Assembly (NCBI GenBank): GCA_964370775.1
Contig: CAYJKT010000001.1
Coordinates: 1-64,000 of the forward strand
Direction of reading: 5' to 3'
Length of the DNA: 64,000 bases
From: SIG603 sp964370775
Lineage (GTDB): Bacteria > Bacillota > Clostridia > Oscillospirales > Acutalibacteraceae
Shown here: positions 8,704 to 16,985 of the stretch, one piece after another
Position numbering within the stretch: position 1 is the first letter of the stretch
How the letters are laid out: each line of letters begins with the position of its first letter
The notes under the pieces: model-generated
What the model was told of the DNA's origin: nothing
The model's database searches: none
What the model saw: only the letters and a program-made list of their open reading frames with translations
Position numbers and translations under genes: made by a program

Positions 8704-8793
8704 ATCTGCTACTATATGTCACTATTTTGGCAGTAGTAAAACTTGCATTGATATATAATAATCTCAATTTATATAATCAAGGAGAAAACTGAA

Positions 8794-10797
8794 ATGAGTT
8801 TTAAACTAAGTTTCGACAAATTTGAACACGGCAGTGACGTAGCTGTTACTCCAAACCAAAATGGAGCAAGATGTGTATTTAGCAAAGAGGGTGGTTCTCT
8901 TGTAGCGCATATAGGGGAGAACGGAATACCACAGGAAGAATTGCTAAAATCTAAATTTATGTATTTTGATATGAAGCTAGACAGCGATTTATCAATTTGC
9001 ATGATACTTAACTTCTATCGTAAAGGGCATGACAAACCGTTTTTGCATGTTCTTTGTGGACTGTTGCCACAGGTAGATACCAGAGTAACTTTTGATTTTA
9101 AAGCCTTAGAGGGTAACCAGTTGTTTTGGGAGCCGTTCCCAGGCAACCTAAAACAAGTTATTTTTGGAACTAAACTACCTTTAGAAGAGATAGATAAAAT
9201 ATCTATTACAAGTGCGAATCATGTTAAAGATTTAAACGCAGAAGTAGGCGAGCTTGTGCTGAGCGAAACTATGCCTGAATACAAATTAGACAACAAAATT
9301 CTTTGTGATAAATACGGACAAAGCACAATCAAAAACCTAGAAAACAGCGTGAAATCAGACGAAGAACTTGCAGAAGTTATGAATAAATATCTTAATGCAG
9401 AGATTGATGCTGATAAATTTAGATATTCTGAATATGGTGGCTGGCTAGATAAAAAAGTTGATGACGGTACAGGTTATTTTAGAACACATAATGACGGAAA
9501 ACGTTGGTGGTTAGTTGACCCAAAAGGCTATGCGTTTATATCAACAGGACTTGACTGCATTGATTTACACAGCCAAGGTAGTGTTAATAACAAAGAGAAC
9601 TATTTTGAAAAATTAGAGGACGAAAACGGCGAGTATAACGAAGCATGGTCTGAGAGAAAAGGCGTTAAGTTCTATGATTTCAGCATTGCTAATTTAATTC
9701 GTGTATATGGCAAAGATTGGCGTAAATCTTGGGAAGAGATGACATATAAACGCCTTAAAAACTGGGGTATTAACACAGCGGCGGCGTGGAGTAACTACGA
9801 CTTTGCTAGAAGACACAAAGTTCCGTACACACTAACACTTAACACAGTGTCTGAATTCCCAACAACCAGCAAAACTATGTTTAGAGATTTCCCAGACGTT
9901 TTGAGTGACGAGTACAAACAAAACTCTTTAATATATGCAGAGAGCCTAAAAGCGTATCTTGATGATGAATACATGATAGGCTATTTTATGAGAAACGAGC
10001 CGGAGTGGGCGTTTGTTGACAATGTTTGCATTGCAGAACAAATGCTTGCAAATGAAGAAAAGTTTGCTTCTAAAGTAGCGTTGGTTGAATATTTAACAGA
10101 GAAATATGAAACTGTTGAAAACCTAAACAAAAGCTGGATTACTAACTTTAAATCATTTGAAGACTTATATACTCCAATTTTTAGAGCTTGCACATTAGGT
10201 GAAAACACTGAAAGAGATTTAAGAAAATTCTCTGAAACATTGATTAAAGCTTATGTGGAGCTTCCGTCAAAAGCTTGTAAAGCAGTTGACCCTAACCACT
10301 TAAACCTAGGTATGCGATATGCGTTTATATCTGACCCGTCTTTAATCGTAGGTTGGGAAAACTTTGATGTATTCTCTATTAACTGCTACCAAATGAGCCC
10401 TTATAAAGATATAGAAGAAGTTTCAAAATACATCAATATCCCAGTTATGATAGGTGAATATCACTTTGGTTCACATGACTCTGGAATGTATGCAACAGGC
10501 TTGAAAGGTGTTTCTACTCAAAAAGAGCGTGGAGTTGCATTTAAGTATTACATGAGCGAAATGCTAAAACATCCTCTAGGAGTAGGTGCACATTACTTCA
10601 CAATGTTCGACCAAGCTTTGCTAGGTAGATTTGACGGCGAAAATTATCAAATTGGTTGCGTGGATATAACACAAAAACCTTACGATGACTTTGTTGACGG
10701 CATTATAGAGTTTAATCAAAATATGTATGAAATTGCAAACGGAGACAAACCTCTGTACACTACTATGGCAGATGAAGTTCCAAAAATTGCATACTAA
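8794..10797 (+). CDS. Clan A glycoside hydrolase, GH50/agarase-like
   Basis: A 667-aa protein without signal peptide. An N-terminal beta-rich, carbohydrate-binding-like region covers about 1-140. The barrel opens with WWLVDPKGYAFISTGLDC near 237. Clan A catalytic glutamates are visible: E402 in RNEPEW (acid/base) and E555 in IGEYHFG (nucleophile). The IGEYHFG type motif is typical of GH50 and related agarase-like enzymes. It probably cleaves beta-linked galactosides or a related oligosaccharide in the cytoplasm. A GGAGAAAACTGAA leader gives a good RBS. It follows the AraC regulator and is the likely target of it. The exact family and substrate are inferred. Confidence 0.75.
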   Translation: MSFKLSFDKFEHGSDVAVTPNQNGARCVFSKEGGSLVAHIGENGIPQEELLKSKFMYFDMKLDSDLSICMILNFYRKGHDKPFLHVLCGLLPQVDTRVTFDFKALEGNQLFWEPFPGNLKQVIFGTKLPLEEIDKISITSANHVKDLNAEVGELVLSETMPEYKLDNKILCDKYGQSTIKNLENSVKSDEELAEVMNKYLNAEIDADKFRYSEYGGWLDKKVDDGTGYFRTHNDGKRWWLVDPKGYAFISTGLDCIDLHSQGSVNNKENYFEKLEDENGEYNEAWSERKGVKFYDFSIANLIRVYGKDWRKSWEEMTYKRLKNWGINTAAAWSNYDFARRHKVPYTLTLNTVSEFPTTSKTMFRDFPDVLSDEYKQNSLIYAESLKAYLDDEYMIGYFMRNEPEWAFVDNVCIAEQMLANEEKFASKVALVEYLTEKYETVENLNKSWITNFKSFEDLYTPIFRACTLGENTERDLRKFSETLIKAYVELPSKACKAVDPNHLNLGMRYAFISDPSLIVGWENFDVFSINCYQMSPYKDIEEVSKYINIPVMIGEYHFGSHDSGMYATGLKGVSTQKERGVAFKYYMSEMLKHPLGVGAHYFTMFDQALLGRFDGENYQIGCVDITQKPYDDFVDGIIEFNQNMYEIANGDKPLYTTMADEVPKIAY

Positions 10798-10820
10798 TAT
10801 AAGATAAAATATGTAAAAAA

Positions 10821-10863
10821 ACAAGCTGACGTTTCATTCTCGGTGGATGAATGTCAGCTTGTT
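10821..10863 (-). terminator. Intrinsic terminator of the RAYT gene
   Basis: Near-perfect stem ACAAGCTGACGTTTCATTC (10821-10839) with GATGAATGTCAGCTTGT (10847-10863). On the minus strand it is followed by a run of seven T, which fits termination of the RAYT gene. It may also stop the converging hydrolase transcript. Confidence 0.75.
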
Positions 10864-10879
10864 GTTGTATGATTTATGC

Positions 10880-11377
10880 TTATTTGGTGTAGTAACAGTC
10901 GATTTGCCATTTTATAGTATTGGTGTCAATGTATTGCCAAATTTGTTGATATTCTTTTTCGTTTCTTATTATGTGGTCATGATACCTATATTGCCATATT
11001 TTCCGACCTTTGGTATTATCTAGTAAATTTGCTTCTTTAGTTGTTATTGATTTTAACGTACATACAACATCACCAATTGTAGGGCAAGGGCTCTGCTCTT
11101 GCCGAGTATTGTTATCAATCTCAATAATAAAATGAACATGGTTTGGCATTATAATAAAATTAGGAATTAATATATTTTTATATCGATTTTCTAAATTCTT
11201 TATTTCTTTCTCCACGATTTTTCCGATATTCGTGAAACGGCAAGAGCAGAGCCCTTGCCCTACAATTTCAGCCAAAATACATTCTCGATTGTATGTACAT
11301 ATCGTTACAAAATATGCACCATTCCAAGAATAATCGTAATTCTTTAATCTTATGGATTTTCGTTTTGCTATTTCCAT
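10880..11377 (-). CDS. REP-associated tyrosine transposase (RAYT, Y1/HUH family)
   Basis: A 165-aa single-strand DNA transposase-like protein. The N-terminus KRKSIRLKNYDYSWNGAYFV and MPNHVHFIIEI (HUH-type HVH at residues 80-82) are diagnostic of RAYTs; the tyrosine in NEKEYQQIWQYI is the expected nucleophile. RAYTs are domesticated IS200/IS605 relatives that cut and join short palindromes. The start is ATG 11377, 4 nt after the stop of a small membrane protein; the in-frame TTG at 11416 has no support. Two inverted copies of a REP-like palindrome lie inside the reading frame and add residues such as GQGLCSCR (40-47) and QEQSPCPT (93-100). Confidence 0.85.
   Translation of the reverse strand: MEIAKRKSIRLKNYDYSWNGAYFVTICTYNRECILAEIVGQGLCSCRFTNIGKIVEKEIKNLENRYKNILIPNFIIMPNHVHFIIEIDNNTRQEQSPCPTIGDVVCTLKSITTKEANLLDNTKGRKIWQYRYHDHIIRNEKEYQQIWQYIDTNTIKWQIDCYYTK
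11076..11104. repeat. REP-like palindrome inside the RAYT gene, copy 1
   Basis: A 29-nt element, itself palindromic (GGGCAAG...CTTGCC). It is the exact reverse complement of the copy at 11238-11266. Its outer end is the TGTAGGG/CCCTACA boundary shared with the intergenic palindromes. Confidence 0.85.
11238..11266. repeat. REP-like palindrome inside the RAYT gene, copy 2
   Basis: Exact inverted copy of 11076-11104, 133 bp away. It begins CGGCAAG and ends CCCTACA, matching the boundaries seen at 4748-4777 and 62405-62433. Confidence 0.85.
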
Positions 11378-11381
11378 GCTA

Positions 11382-11561
11382 TTACCTATTTTGCTTACAC
11401 CTAAAATATATGCCAAAACCTAAAAATATCAATGAACCTATAAAAGTTGGAGTGCAAACAAGCAAAATATTGTCACTTAACTCTCTGTGTTCAAAATAAA
11501 TTAAAATAGTAGCAATAAGAAAAATTCCACCTACAACAAAATTTAGAGCTGTTTTTTTCAT
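11382..11561 (-). CDS. Small two-helix membrane protein upstream of the RAYT
   Basis: A 59-aa protein that starts MKKTALNFVVGGIFLIATI, then a hydrophilic loop (YFEHRELSDN), then a second hydrophobic helix (FIGSLIFLGFGIYF) and a basic tail CKQNR. A strong AAGGAGG lies 8 nt before the ATG. Its stop is only 4 nt from the RAYT start, so the two are probably co-translated. I do not recognise the family. It could be a membrane anchor or a gene that merely supplies expression to the RAYT. The gene is real by RBS, composition and coupling; function unknown. Confidence 0.7.
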   Translation of the reverse strand: MKKTALNFVVGGIFLIATILIYFEHRELSDNILLVCTPTFIGSLIFLGFGIYFRCKQNR

Positions 11562-11742
11562 TAAGAAAACCTCCTTATCAAATATTAATATTCTATATCA
11601 ATTATACATCAAGAAAAATGTAAACACAAGACATATAGTTATAATTTATGCTGTAATAGAAATATGCCCTGTATTTTACACAAATTTAATTATTAAAATA
11701 TGTTCATTATTTAGTTTGTTTTATATAAAATTGCTATGTGAC

Positions 11743-11772
11743 TTGACAAATATATATCAATAAAGGTATAAT
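11743..11772 (+). promoter_or_regulatory. Promoter of the SBP-permease-ATPase operon
   Basis: TTGACA (11743-11748), 18-nt spacer, TATAAT (11767-11772). The transcript leader of about 108 nt holds a possible stem 11783-11791 / 11820-11828. I see no T-box or known riboswitch. The rest of the gene-free stretch 11562-11742 shows nothing I recognise. Confidence 0.75.
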
Positions 11773-11887
11773 CTATAACTATAGTAATGCTTTAATACTT
11801 CCATTTGCTAAATTGTTAAGGTATTACTAAAAAACATTTTTATGCCGAATTTGCCTTATGCAATGTAGGTTATTAAAAGGAGTAAAT

Positions 11888-12928
11888 ATGAAAAAGAAAA
11901 TTATGGCTATAATGCTTGCTATGACACTAGGTCTAACAGCAGTAGCGTGTACTGCTGAAACTACTGAATCTTCTACTGATGAATCATCTACTACAGAGAG
12001 TAGCACAGCTACTGAAGAGAGTTCAGAAGAAAGCGAAGCTGAGACAGAGGGTGAAGTTTACGAGATTGGTATTCTACAACTTGTTGAACACCCAGCTTTA
12101 GACGAAGCTACACAAGGTTTCCAAGATAAATTAACAGAGCTACTTGGCGAAAACGTAACATTCGACGTTCAAAATGCTCAAGGCGAAAGCACAAACACAA
12201 CTACAATCGCTACAAAATTTGTATCTGACGATGTAGATTTAATCATGGCTAATGCAACAGGTGCTGTTCAAGCAGCTTCTCAAGCAACAGGTGACATCCC
12301 AGTTATCGGTACATCTGTTACAGATTACGTAACTGCTGGCGTTGTTGCTTCTAACGAGGCTCCTGGTAGCAATGTTACTGGTGTTTCTGACTTAGCTCCA
12401 GTTGACCAACAAATCGAAATTCTACAACAAATTGCTCCTGATGCACAAAAAGTTGGTATTCTTTACTGTAGTGCAGAGCCTAACTCAATCTTCCAATCTG
12501 AGTTAGCAGAGCAATATCTAACAGATGCTGGTATTGAGTACGAAGTATATACAGTAGCAGACTCTAATGAAATTCAACCTGTTGTTACACAAATGGTTGG
12601 TGAAGTTGATGTTATATACATCCCAACAGACAACACACTTGCTAACAACATGGAAATCGTAAAAAACATTGCACTTCCTGCCCTTATCCCAGTAATCACT
12701 GGTGAAGAAGGCATGTGTGCAACAGGTGGTTTAGCTACATTAAGCATTAGCTACTACGAACTAGGTCAGCAAGCTGGTCAAATGGCTTATGAAGTGCTAG
12801 TAGAAGGTGCAGACCCAGCTACAATGCCTATCGAATTTGTTTCTGAAAACATTGTTCCTAAATACAATGCAGAAGCAGCTACAGAGCTAGGAATTACTAT
12901 TCCAGAAGGCTTTACAGCTATTGAATAA
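11888..12928 (+). CDS. ABC importer substrate-binding lipoprotein (TrpX-like)
   Basis: A 346-aa lipoprotein. The signal peptide ends in a lipobox with C21 (LTAVAC), followed by a Ser/Thr/Glu-rich linker (22-55). The mature part resembles the ABC_sub_bind family (PF04392): YEIGILQLVEHPALDEATQGF at its start and VGILYCSAEPNS in the middle. The relative TrpX in streptococci binds tryptophan, but the ligand here is unknown. The start is ATG 11888 with AAAGGAG upstream; an ATG at 11858 has no RBS. It is anchored outside the membrane and feeds the permease and ATPase downstream. A hairpin after the gene likely raises its level over the other two. Confidence 0.85.
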   Translation: MKKKIMAIMLAMTLGLTAVACTAETTESSTDESSTTESSTATEESSEESEAETEGEVYEIGILQLVEHPALDEATQGFQDKLTELLGENVTFDVQNAQGESTNTTTIATKFVSDDVDLIMANATGAVQAASQATGDIPVIGTSVTDYVTAGVVASNEAPGSNVTGVSDLAPVDQQIEILQQIAPDAQKVGILYCSAEPNSIFQSELAEQYLTDAGIEYEVYTVADSNEIQPVVTQMVGEVDVIYIPTDNTLANNMEIVKNIALPALIPVITGEEGMCATGGLATLSISYYELGQQAGQMAYEVLVEGADPATMPIEFVSENIVPKYNAEAATELGITIPEGFTAIE

Positions 12929-12949
12929 TTAAAGTATTATAAACAAATC

Positions 12950-12978
12950 ATATTCCCCTACCTTAGGTGGGGGAATAT
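12950..12978 (+). terminator. Intercistronic hairpin after the SBP gene
   Basis: Thirteen-pair stem 12950-12962 / 12966-12978 (ATATTCCCC.../...GGGGAATAT) with a 3-nt loop and no strong T-run. Suits partial termination or 3' end protection, giving excess SBP mRNA. Confidence 0.6.
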
Positions 12979-13037
12979 CCACATTTTAATAATAAGTTAA
13001 ATTTTGCACTTTAAGTGCATTAGGGGGATAACTACAA

Positions 13038-13946
13038 ATGGACGTCTTAGCGTTATTTAGAGCATTACCAGGGTCGGTTGCACAAGGGTTGATATGGGGC
13101 ATACTAGCTATTGGTGTGTATATTACATATAAAATACTGGATTATGCAGACCTTACGGTTGATGGTAGTCTTTGCACAGGTGGTGCAGTGGCAGTTCTTT
13201 TGATGATAAACGGAGTTAATCCGTATATCGCTATAGTTGCAGCATTTATAGCTGGTGCTATTGCAGGGCTTGTTACTGGTGTTTTCCATGTGTTTTTTGG
13301 AATACCAGCAATTCTTTCAGGTATATTAACTCAACTTGCATTGTATTCGATTAACATGAGAATTATGGGTAAATCTAACATTGCAATTAGTGTAAATCAG
13401 TATGATTTAATACTCAGTTTAAGGGATATTAATAACGCTATGATAGTTGGTGGTATCTTCTGTATCGTAATTATAGCAGTTCTTTACGCACTGTTTGGAA
13501 CAGAGCTTGGTATGGCTCTTAGAGCAACAGGCAACAACGAAAAAATGTCTAGAGCACAGGGTATTAACACAAATACTATGAAAATTGTTGGCTTAATGCT
13601 TTCTAATGGACTTGTTGGTATTTCAGGTGCATTATATGCTCAATATCAAGGTAATGCTGATGTTAACATGGGTAGAGGTGCTATAGTTATCGGCTTGGCT
13701 TCTGTTATTATCGGTGGTGTAATTTTCGATAAAATCTTTAACAATTTCGCATTAAGATTAGTCGGCGTTGTGTTAGGTGCAGTGCTTTATTACATTGTTA
13801 TAGCAGTGGTTCTACAGCTAGGTTTAGAGACAACAGACTTAAAACTAGTTAGTGCTTTAATTGTTGCACTATTCTTGGCAATTCCACACATCAAGTCAAT
13901 ACTTAAAGCAAAAAAAGCTGGGAAAGGGGTAAAAGTAAATGCTTGA
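13038..13946 (+). CDS. ABC importer permease, LivH-like (BPD_transp_2)
   Basis: A 302-aa integral membrane protein with 8-9 hydrophobic segments. It belongs to the branched-chain amino acid permease family (GILAIGVYITYKILDYADLTVDG start; GTELGMALRATGNNEKMSRAQGI in the middle, the EAA-like loop contacting the ATPase). It pairs with the upstream SBP and the downstream ATPase, with which it overlaps by 8 nt. Imports the same unknown ligand, possibly an amino acid or nucleobase-like molecule. AGGGGGATAACTACAA provides a usable RBS. Confidence 0.85.
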   Translation: MDVLALFRALPGSVAQGLIWGILAIGVYITYKILDYADLTVDGSLCTGGAVAVLLMINGVNPYIAIVAAFIAGAIAGLVTGVFHVFFGIPAILSGILTQLALYSINMRIMGKSNIAISVNQYDLILSLRDINNAMIVGGIFCIVIIAVLYALFGTELGMALRATGNNEKMSRAQGINTNTMKIVGLMLSNGLVGISGALYAQYQGNADVNMGRGAIVIGLASVIIGGVIFDKIFNNFALRLVGVVLGAVLYYIVIAVVLQLGLETTDLKLVSALIVALFLAIPHIKSILKAKKAGKGVKVNA

Positions 13947-14733
13947 ACTTAATAATGTTTACAAAACCTTTAACCCAGGAACTCAAAATGCCAAAGTAGC
14001 ATTAAACGGAATTAACCTAAAATTAGAGGACGGCGATTTTGTTACGATTATCGGAGGCAACGGTGCTGGTAAATCTACAACTCTGAACGCAATTAGTGGT
14101 GCATTTCCTATAGATAGTGGCGAGATTTTGATAGACGGTAAGGATATTTCTAAATTACCTGAGCACAAAAGAGCTATATACATGGGTAGAGTTTTCCAAG
14201 ACCCTATGCACGGAACAGCTGCTGATATGGAGATTGAAGAAAACTTAGCTTTAGCATATAAACGTGGCGAAACTAGAGGTTTGCGTTGGGGTATAAAAGC
14301 AAAAGATAAAGAAATGTTTAGAGAGCATTTAAAAATGCTTGATTTAGGCTTAGAGAACAGAATGAAAGCCAAAGTAGGTTTGCTATCTGGTGGTCAAAGA
14401 CAAGCGTTAACTCTGCTTATGGCTACATTAAAAAAGCCTAGACTTTTAATGTTGGACGAACACACAGCAGCACTTGACCCAAAAACTGCTGCAAAAGTTT
14501 TAGAGATATCTGAAAAAATTATAGCAGAAGAAAAGCTTACTGCATTGATGGTTACGCATAACATGAAAGATGCAATTACTTATGGCAACAGGCTGATTAT
14601 GATGCACAGTGGCAACATAATTTTGGATATTAGAGACGAAGAAAAGAAAAAGCTAACAATAGAGGATTTATTGAATAAATTCTCTGTTGCAAGTGGTAGT
14701 GAATTTGCTAACGATAGAGCGTTGTTAGGTTAA
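13939..14733 (+). CDS. ABC importer ATP-binding protein
   Basis: A 264-aa ABC ATPase energising the upstream permease. Walker A GGNGAGKST lies near residues 39-47, signature LLSGGQRQAL near 150, and Walker B LLMLDEHTAALDP near 170; the H after DE is normal for this subgroup. Its start overlaps the permease gene by 8 nt, so the pair is translationally coupled. A strong terminator follows at 14747, closing the three-gene operon. Confidence 0.9.
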   Translation: MLELNNVYKTFNPGTQNAKVALNGINLKLEDGDFVTIIGGNGAGKSTTLNAISGAFPIDSGEILIDGKDISKLPEHKRAIYMGRVFQDPMHGTAADMEIEENLALAYKRGETRGLRWGIKAKDKEMFREHLKMLDLGLENRMKAKVGLLSGGQRQALTLLMATLKKPRLLMLDEHTAALDPKTAAKVLEISEKIIAEEKLTALMVTHNMKDAITYGNRLIMMHSGNIILDIRDEEKKKLTIEDLLNKFSVASGSEFANDRALLG

Positions 14734-14746
14734 TTTATACATGAAG

Positions 14747-14788
14747 ATACCTCCCAGTCGAGAATAATACTGGGAGGTATTATTTTTG
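14747..14788 (+). terminator. Terminator of the importer operon
   Basis: Perfect 12-bp stem ATACCTCCCAGT (14747-14758) / ACTGGGAGGTAT (14769-14780) followed by TATTTTTG. Confidence 0.9.
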
Positions 14789-14818
14789 TATAACTGGTAT
14801 AAAAGCAATAAATAAAAA

Positions 14819-14864
14819 GACAAGCAGTAACTTTTTCAGCTACTGCTTGTCATTTGTTTTTTTA
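14819..14864. terminator. Bidirectional terminator, end of the zinc operon
   Basis: Perfect 11-bp stem GACAAGCAGTA (14819-14829) / TACTGCTTGTC (14841-14851), T-rich on both sides (GTTTTTTTATT on plus; CTTTTTATTTATT on minus). It ends the minus-strand zinc operon and shields it from the converging importer operon. Confidence 0.85.
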
Positions 14865-15413
14865 TTCGGTTATAAGTGAAGCGCCTGCTAAGTTCATAAA
14901 AGTGTATCCACTATCTTGATATAGCTCATAAGTGCCTTCAACTATTACTGTTTCACCCTCTGCTGGGTACGTGTAGTCTTCTGTTAACACAAATTCTATA
15001 CCTTGTGCACAACATGCAGTAGCATCTTCTATTATGCAAGCATAATAAGTTACTCCGTTATCTACAATAGTGCTTAATGTGCCTTCCATTCTTACAACTT
15101 TTCCGATATAATCATCAGGCTTTGTCATCATGCTATATACTTCTGCATATACCATAGAAGCACTTAAAATAGTTAAGTCTACATCTACGCCCTCTGCTTT
15201 TTCAACGCCAGCGTCAAAGTTTGTACGGTCGTCTGTGGTGTCACCCCAGTGGCCTAGTGTTTCTGTGTCTTCTGTTTCATCTTCTACCATAGGTTCTAAG
15301 GTGTCTACATAATTTGCAGTAGGTTCACTTCTTGTAGAAGTGCCATCAGTAGAACATGATATTAGCGAAAATGCTATAATCATAGACATTATAGCGCTTA
15401 TTGTTTTTTTCAT
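14862..15413 (-). CDS. Lipoprotein with OB-fold-like domain, zinc operon
   Basis: A 183-aa predicted lipoprotein with lipobox cysteine C20 (FSLISC). After a low-complexity acidic linker (to about residue 75), residues 85-180 form a beta-rich domain: YIGKVVRMEGTL, YACIIEDATACCAQGIEF and VIVEGTYELY, a pattern like OB-fold domains. The adjacent Cys pair could bind metal. It starts 5 nt after... the znuB stop and is the last gene of the operon, so it may assist zinc capture or delivery at the outer face of the membrane. Function is inferred from context only. Confidence 0.7.
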   Translation of the reverse strand: MKKTISAIMSMIIAFSLISCSTDGTSTRSEPTANYVDTLEPMVEDETEDTETLGHWGDTTDDRTNFDAGVEKAEGVDVDLTILSASMVYAEVYSMMTKPDDYIGKVVRMEGTLSTIVDNGVTYYACIIEDATACCAQGIEFVLTEDYTYPAEGETVIVEGTYELYQDSGYTFMNLAGASLITE

Positions 15414-15417
15414 TGAG

Positions 15418-16263
15418 TTACCTCCTAAGGACTTTACCGATAACTAGGAAAATTAGGAAAAAGAATATGTTGATAGCTACGATTGTTGAGCCTACAGGAG
15501 TGCTGAATAGTATAGATAAAATAATACCTACAAATGCACAGAAAACTGCAAGGCACGCCGAGCTTATTGTTACTCCTTTAAAGCTGTTGAATACTCTCAT
15601 GCAAGACAATGCTGGGAAAATAACCAATGCTGATACTAACAAAGAACCTACTAAGTTCATAGCTAGTACTATGATTATAGCGATTACCACTGCTAGTGCT
15701 AAGTTGAATATACTTGCTTTTGTTCCTGTTGCTGTAGAGAAGTTCTCGTCAAAAGTGACAGAGAAAATCTTATTATAAAACAGCAAGAACAATGAGATAA
15801 CAACAATCGATAATATGACGCTAAGCCATAAATCGAATTCTCCTAGTGTTAAAATTGATGTCGAACCAAACAAAGCTGTACAAACATCAGCTGCCAAATT
15901 TGACGAAGTAGGGAAGATGTTAAGCAACAAATAGCCTATCGCCATTGAGCTAACTGATAATATAGCAATTGCTGAGTCTCCCTTAAGTTTTGTGTTTGTG
16001 CCTGTTTGTAATAAAATTATAGCACAGATAACTGTAACTGGCAACACAAATATCATTTCATTACTTATGTTGAACACTGTTGCGATTGTCATTGCACCAA
16101 AGGCTACGTGGGATAATCCGTCTCCTATAAAAGAGAAACGCTTTAGCACTAATGTTACACCAAACAGAGATGAACAAAGTGCCACAAGCACGCCAACTAT
16201 CAATGCGTATCTAACAAATGGGTATTCAAAATATAATGCTAGTCTTTCGATTATTTCAGCCAT
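15418..16263 (-). CDS. znuB: Zinc/manganese ABC permease
   Basis: A 281-aa ABC-3 family permease (PF00950) with 8-9 membrane helices. Visible family features are VLKRFSFIGDGLSHVAFGA near residue 40, the conserved Asp-His segment, and GTKASIFNLALAVVIA later. Its start codon overlaps the znuC stop by one base (TAATG), giving coupled translation. Moves divalent metal, most likely zinc given the His-rich binding protein in the operon. Length is typical. Confidence 0.9.
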   Translation of the reverse strand: MAEIIERLALYFEYPFVRYALIVGVLVALCSSLFGVTLVLKRFSFIGDGLSHVAFGAMTIATVFNISNEMIFVLPVTVICAIILLQTGTNTKLKGDSAIAILSVSSMAIGYLLLNIFPTSSNLAADVCTALFGSTSILTLGEFDLWLSVILSIVVISLFLLFYNKIFSVTFDENFSTATGTKASIFNLALAVVIAIIIVLAMNLVGSLLVSALVIFPALSCMRVFNSFKGVTISSACLAVFCAFVGIILSILFSTPVGSTIVAINIFFFLIFLVIGKVLRR

Positions 16264-16973
16264 TATGCATTACCACCTTTCAGCTTTAATACTGCAGTGC
16301 CAATATCACTGGCTAAATATTCTTCCTTGGTACCAAAAAAAGTATTGGTACCAAGATGAAGAATGTGAGAAGCGTATTTTACGGAAGCGATAATGTCATG
16401 TGAAATCATAACTATAGTGATTTTATCATCTTTGTTTAGTTTGTCGATAACAGAGTAAAGTTCCTCTGTTATGTTTGGGTCAAGCCCTGTTACCGGTTCG
16501 TCTAAAAGCAGTAACTTTTTGGTAGCACATAAAGCACGAGCTAGAAGAACTCTTTGCTGTTGTCCTCCAGATAAGGTTCTGTAGCAACGCTTTGTTAAGT
16601 GGGTTATTCCCATTTTTTCTATATTGTGTCTTGCGATTGATTTTTCTTCTTTGTTATAAAAAGGTCTAAATCCTAGCCTTGACTGACAACCGGATAATAC
16701 AATCTCCATAACTGTAGCTGGGAAATCTTTTTGCACAATAGTTTGTTGTGGCAAGTAGCCAAGCTCTGTGTTTCTTAAACCGTTACAAAACTCTATTTTG
16801 CCACCTAAAGGCTGTTGTAAACCAAGCAAACTACGCATTAGTGTGGATTTGCCTGTGCCGTTGTCACCAACTATACACAAATAGTCTCCATTGTTAACTG
16901 TGAACTTTAAATCTTTTACTAAAATATTACTGTCATACCCTAAAGTGACATCAGAGCGAATGAGTTCTTCCAT
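16263..16973 (-). CDS. znuC: Zinc ABC transporter ATP-binding protein
   Basis: A 236-aa ABC ATPase. Walker A GDNGTGKST near 37-45, signature LSGGQQQRVLLARAL near 135, Walker B LLLLDEPVTGLDP near 157; the V in DEPVTGLD is common in metal-type ABC-3 ATPases. It lies 12 nt after znuA and overlaps znuB. Supplies energy for zinc import. Confidence 0.9.
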   Translation of the reverse strand: MEELIRSDVTLGYDSNILVKDLKFTVNNGDYLCIVGDNGTGKSTLMRSLLGLQQPLGGKIEFCNGLRNTELGYLPQQTIVQKDFPATVMEIVLSGCQSRLGFRPFYNKEEKSIARHNIEKMGITHLTKRCYRTLSGGQQQRVLLARALCATKKLLLLDEPVTGLDPNITEELYSVIDKLNKDDKITIVMISHDIIASVKYASHILHLGTNTFFGTKEEYLASDIGTAVLKLKGGNA

Positions 16974-16985
16974 TTCTACCTCACT

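Noticed and set aside
10880..11377. Active IS200/IS605 insertion sequence
   Set aside because: The sequence is of the RAYT type, with no TnpB gene and no recognisable left and right end hairpins outside the gene.
11640..11887. T-box riboswitch before the TrpX-like gene
   Set aside because: No T-box sequence (TGG-ACC type) or terminator/antiterminator pair is present.
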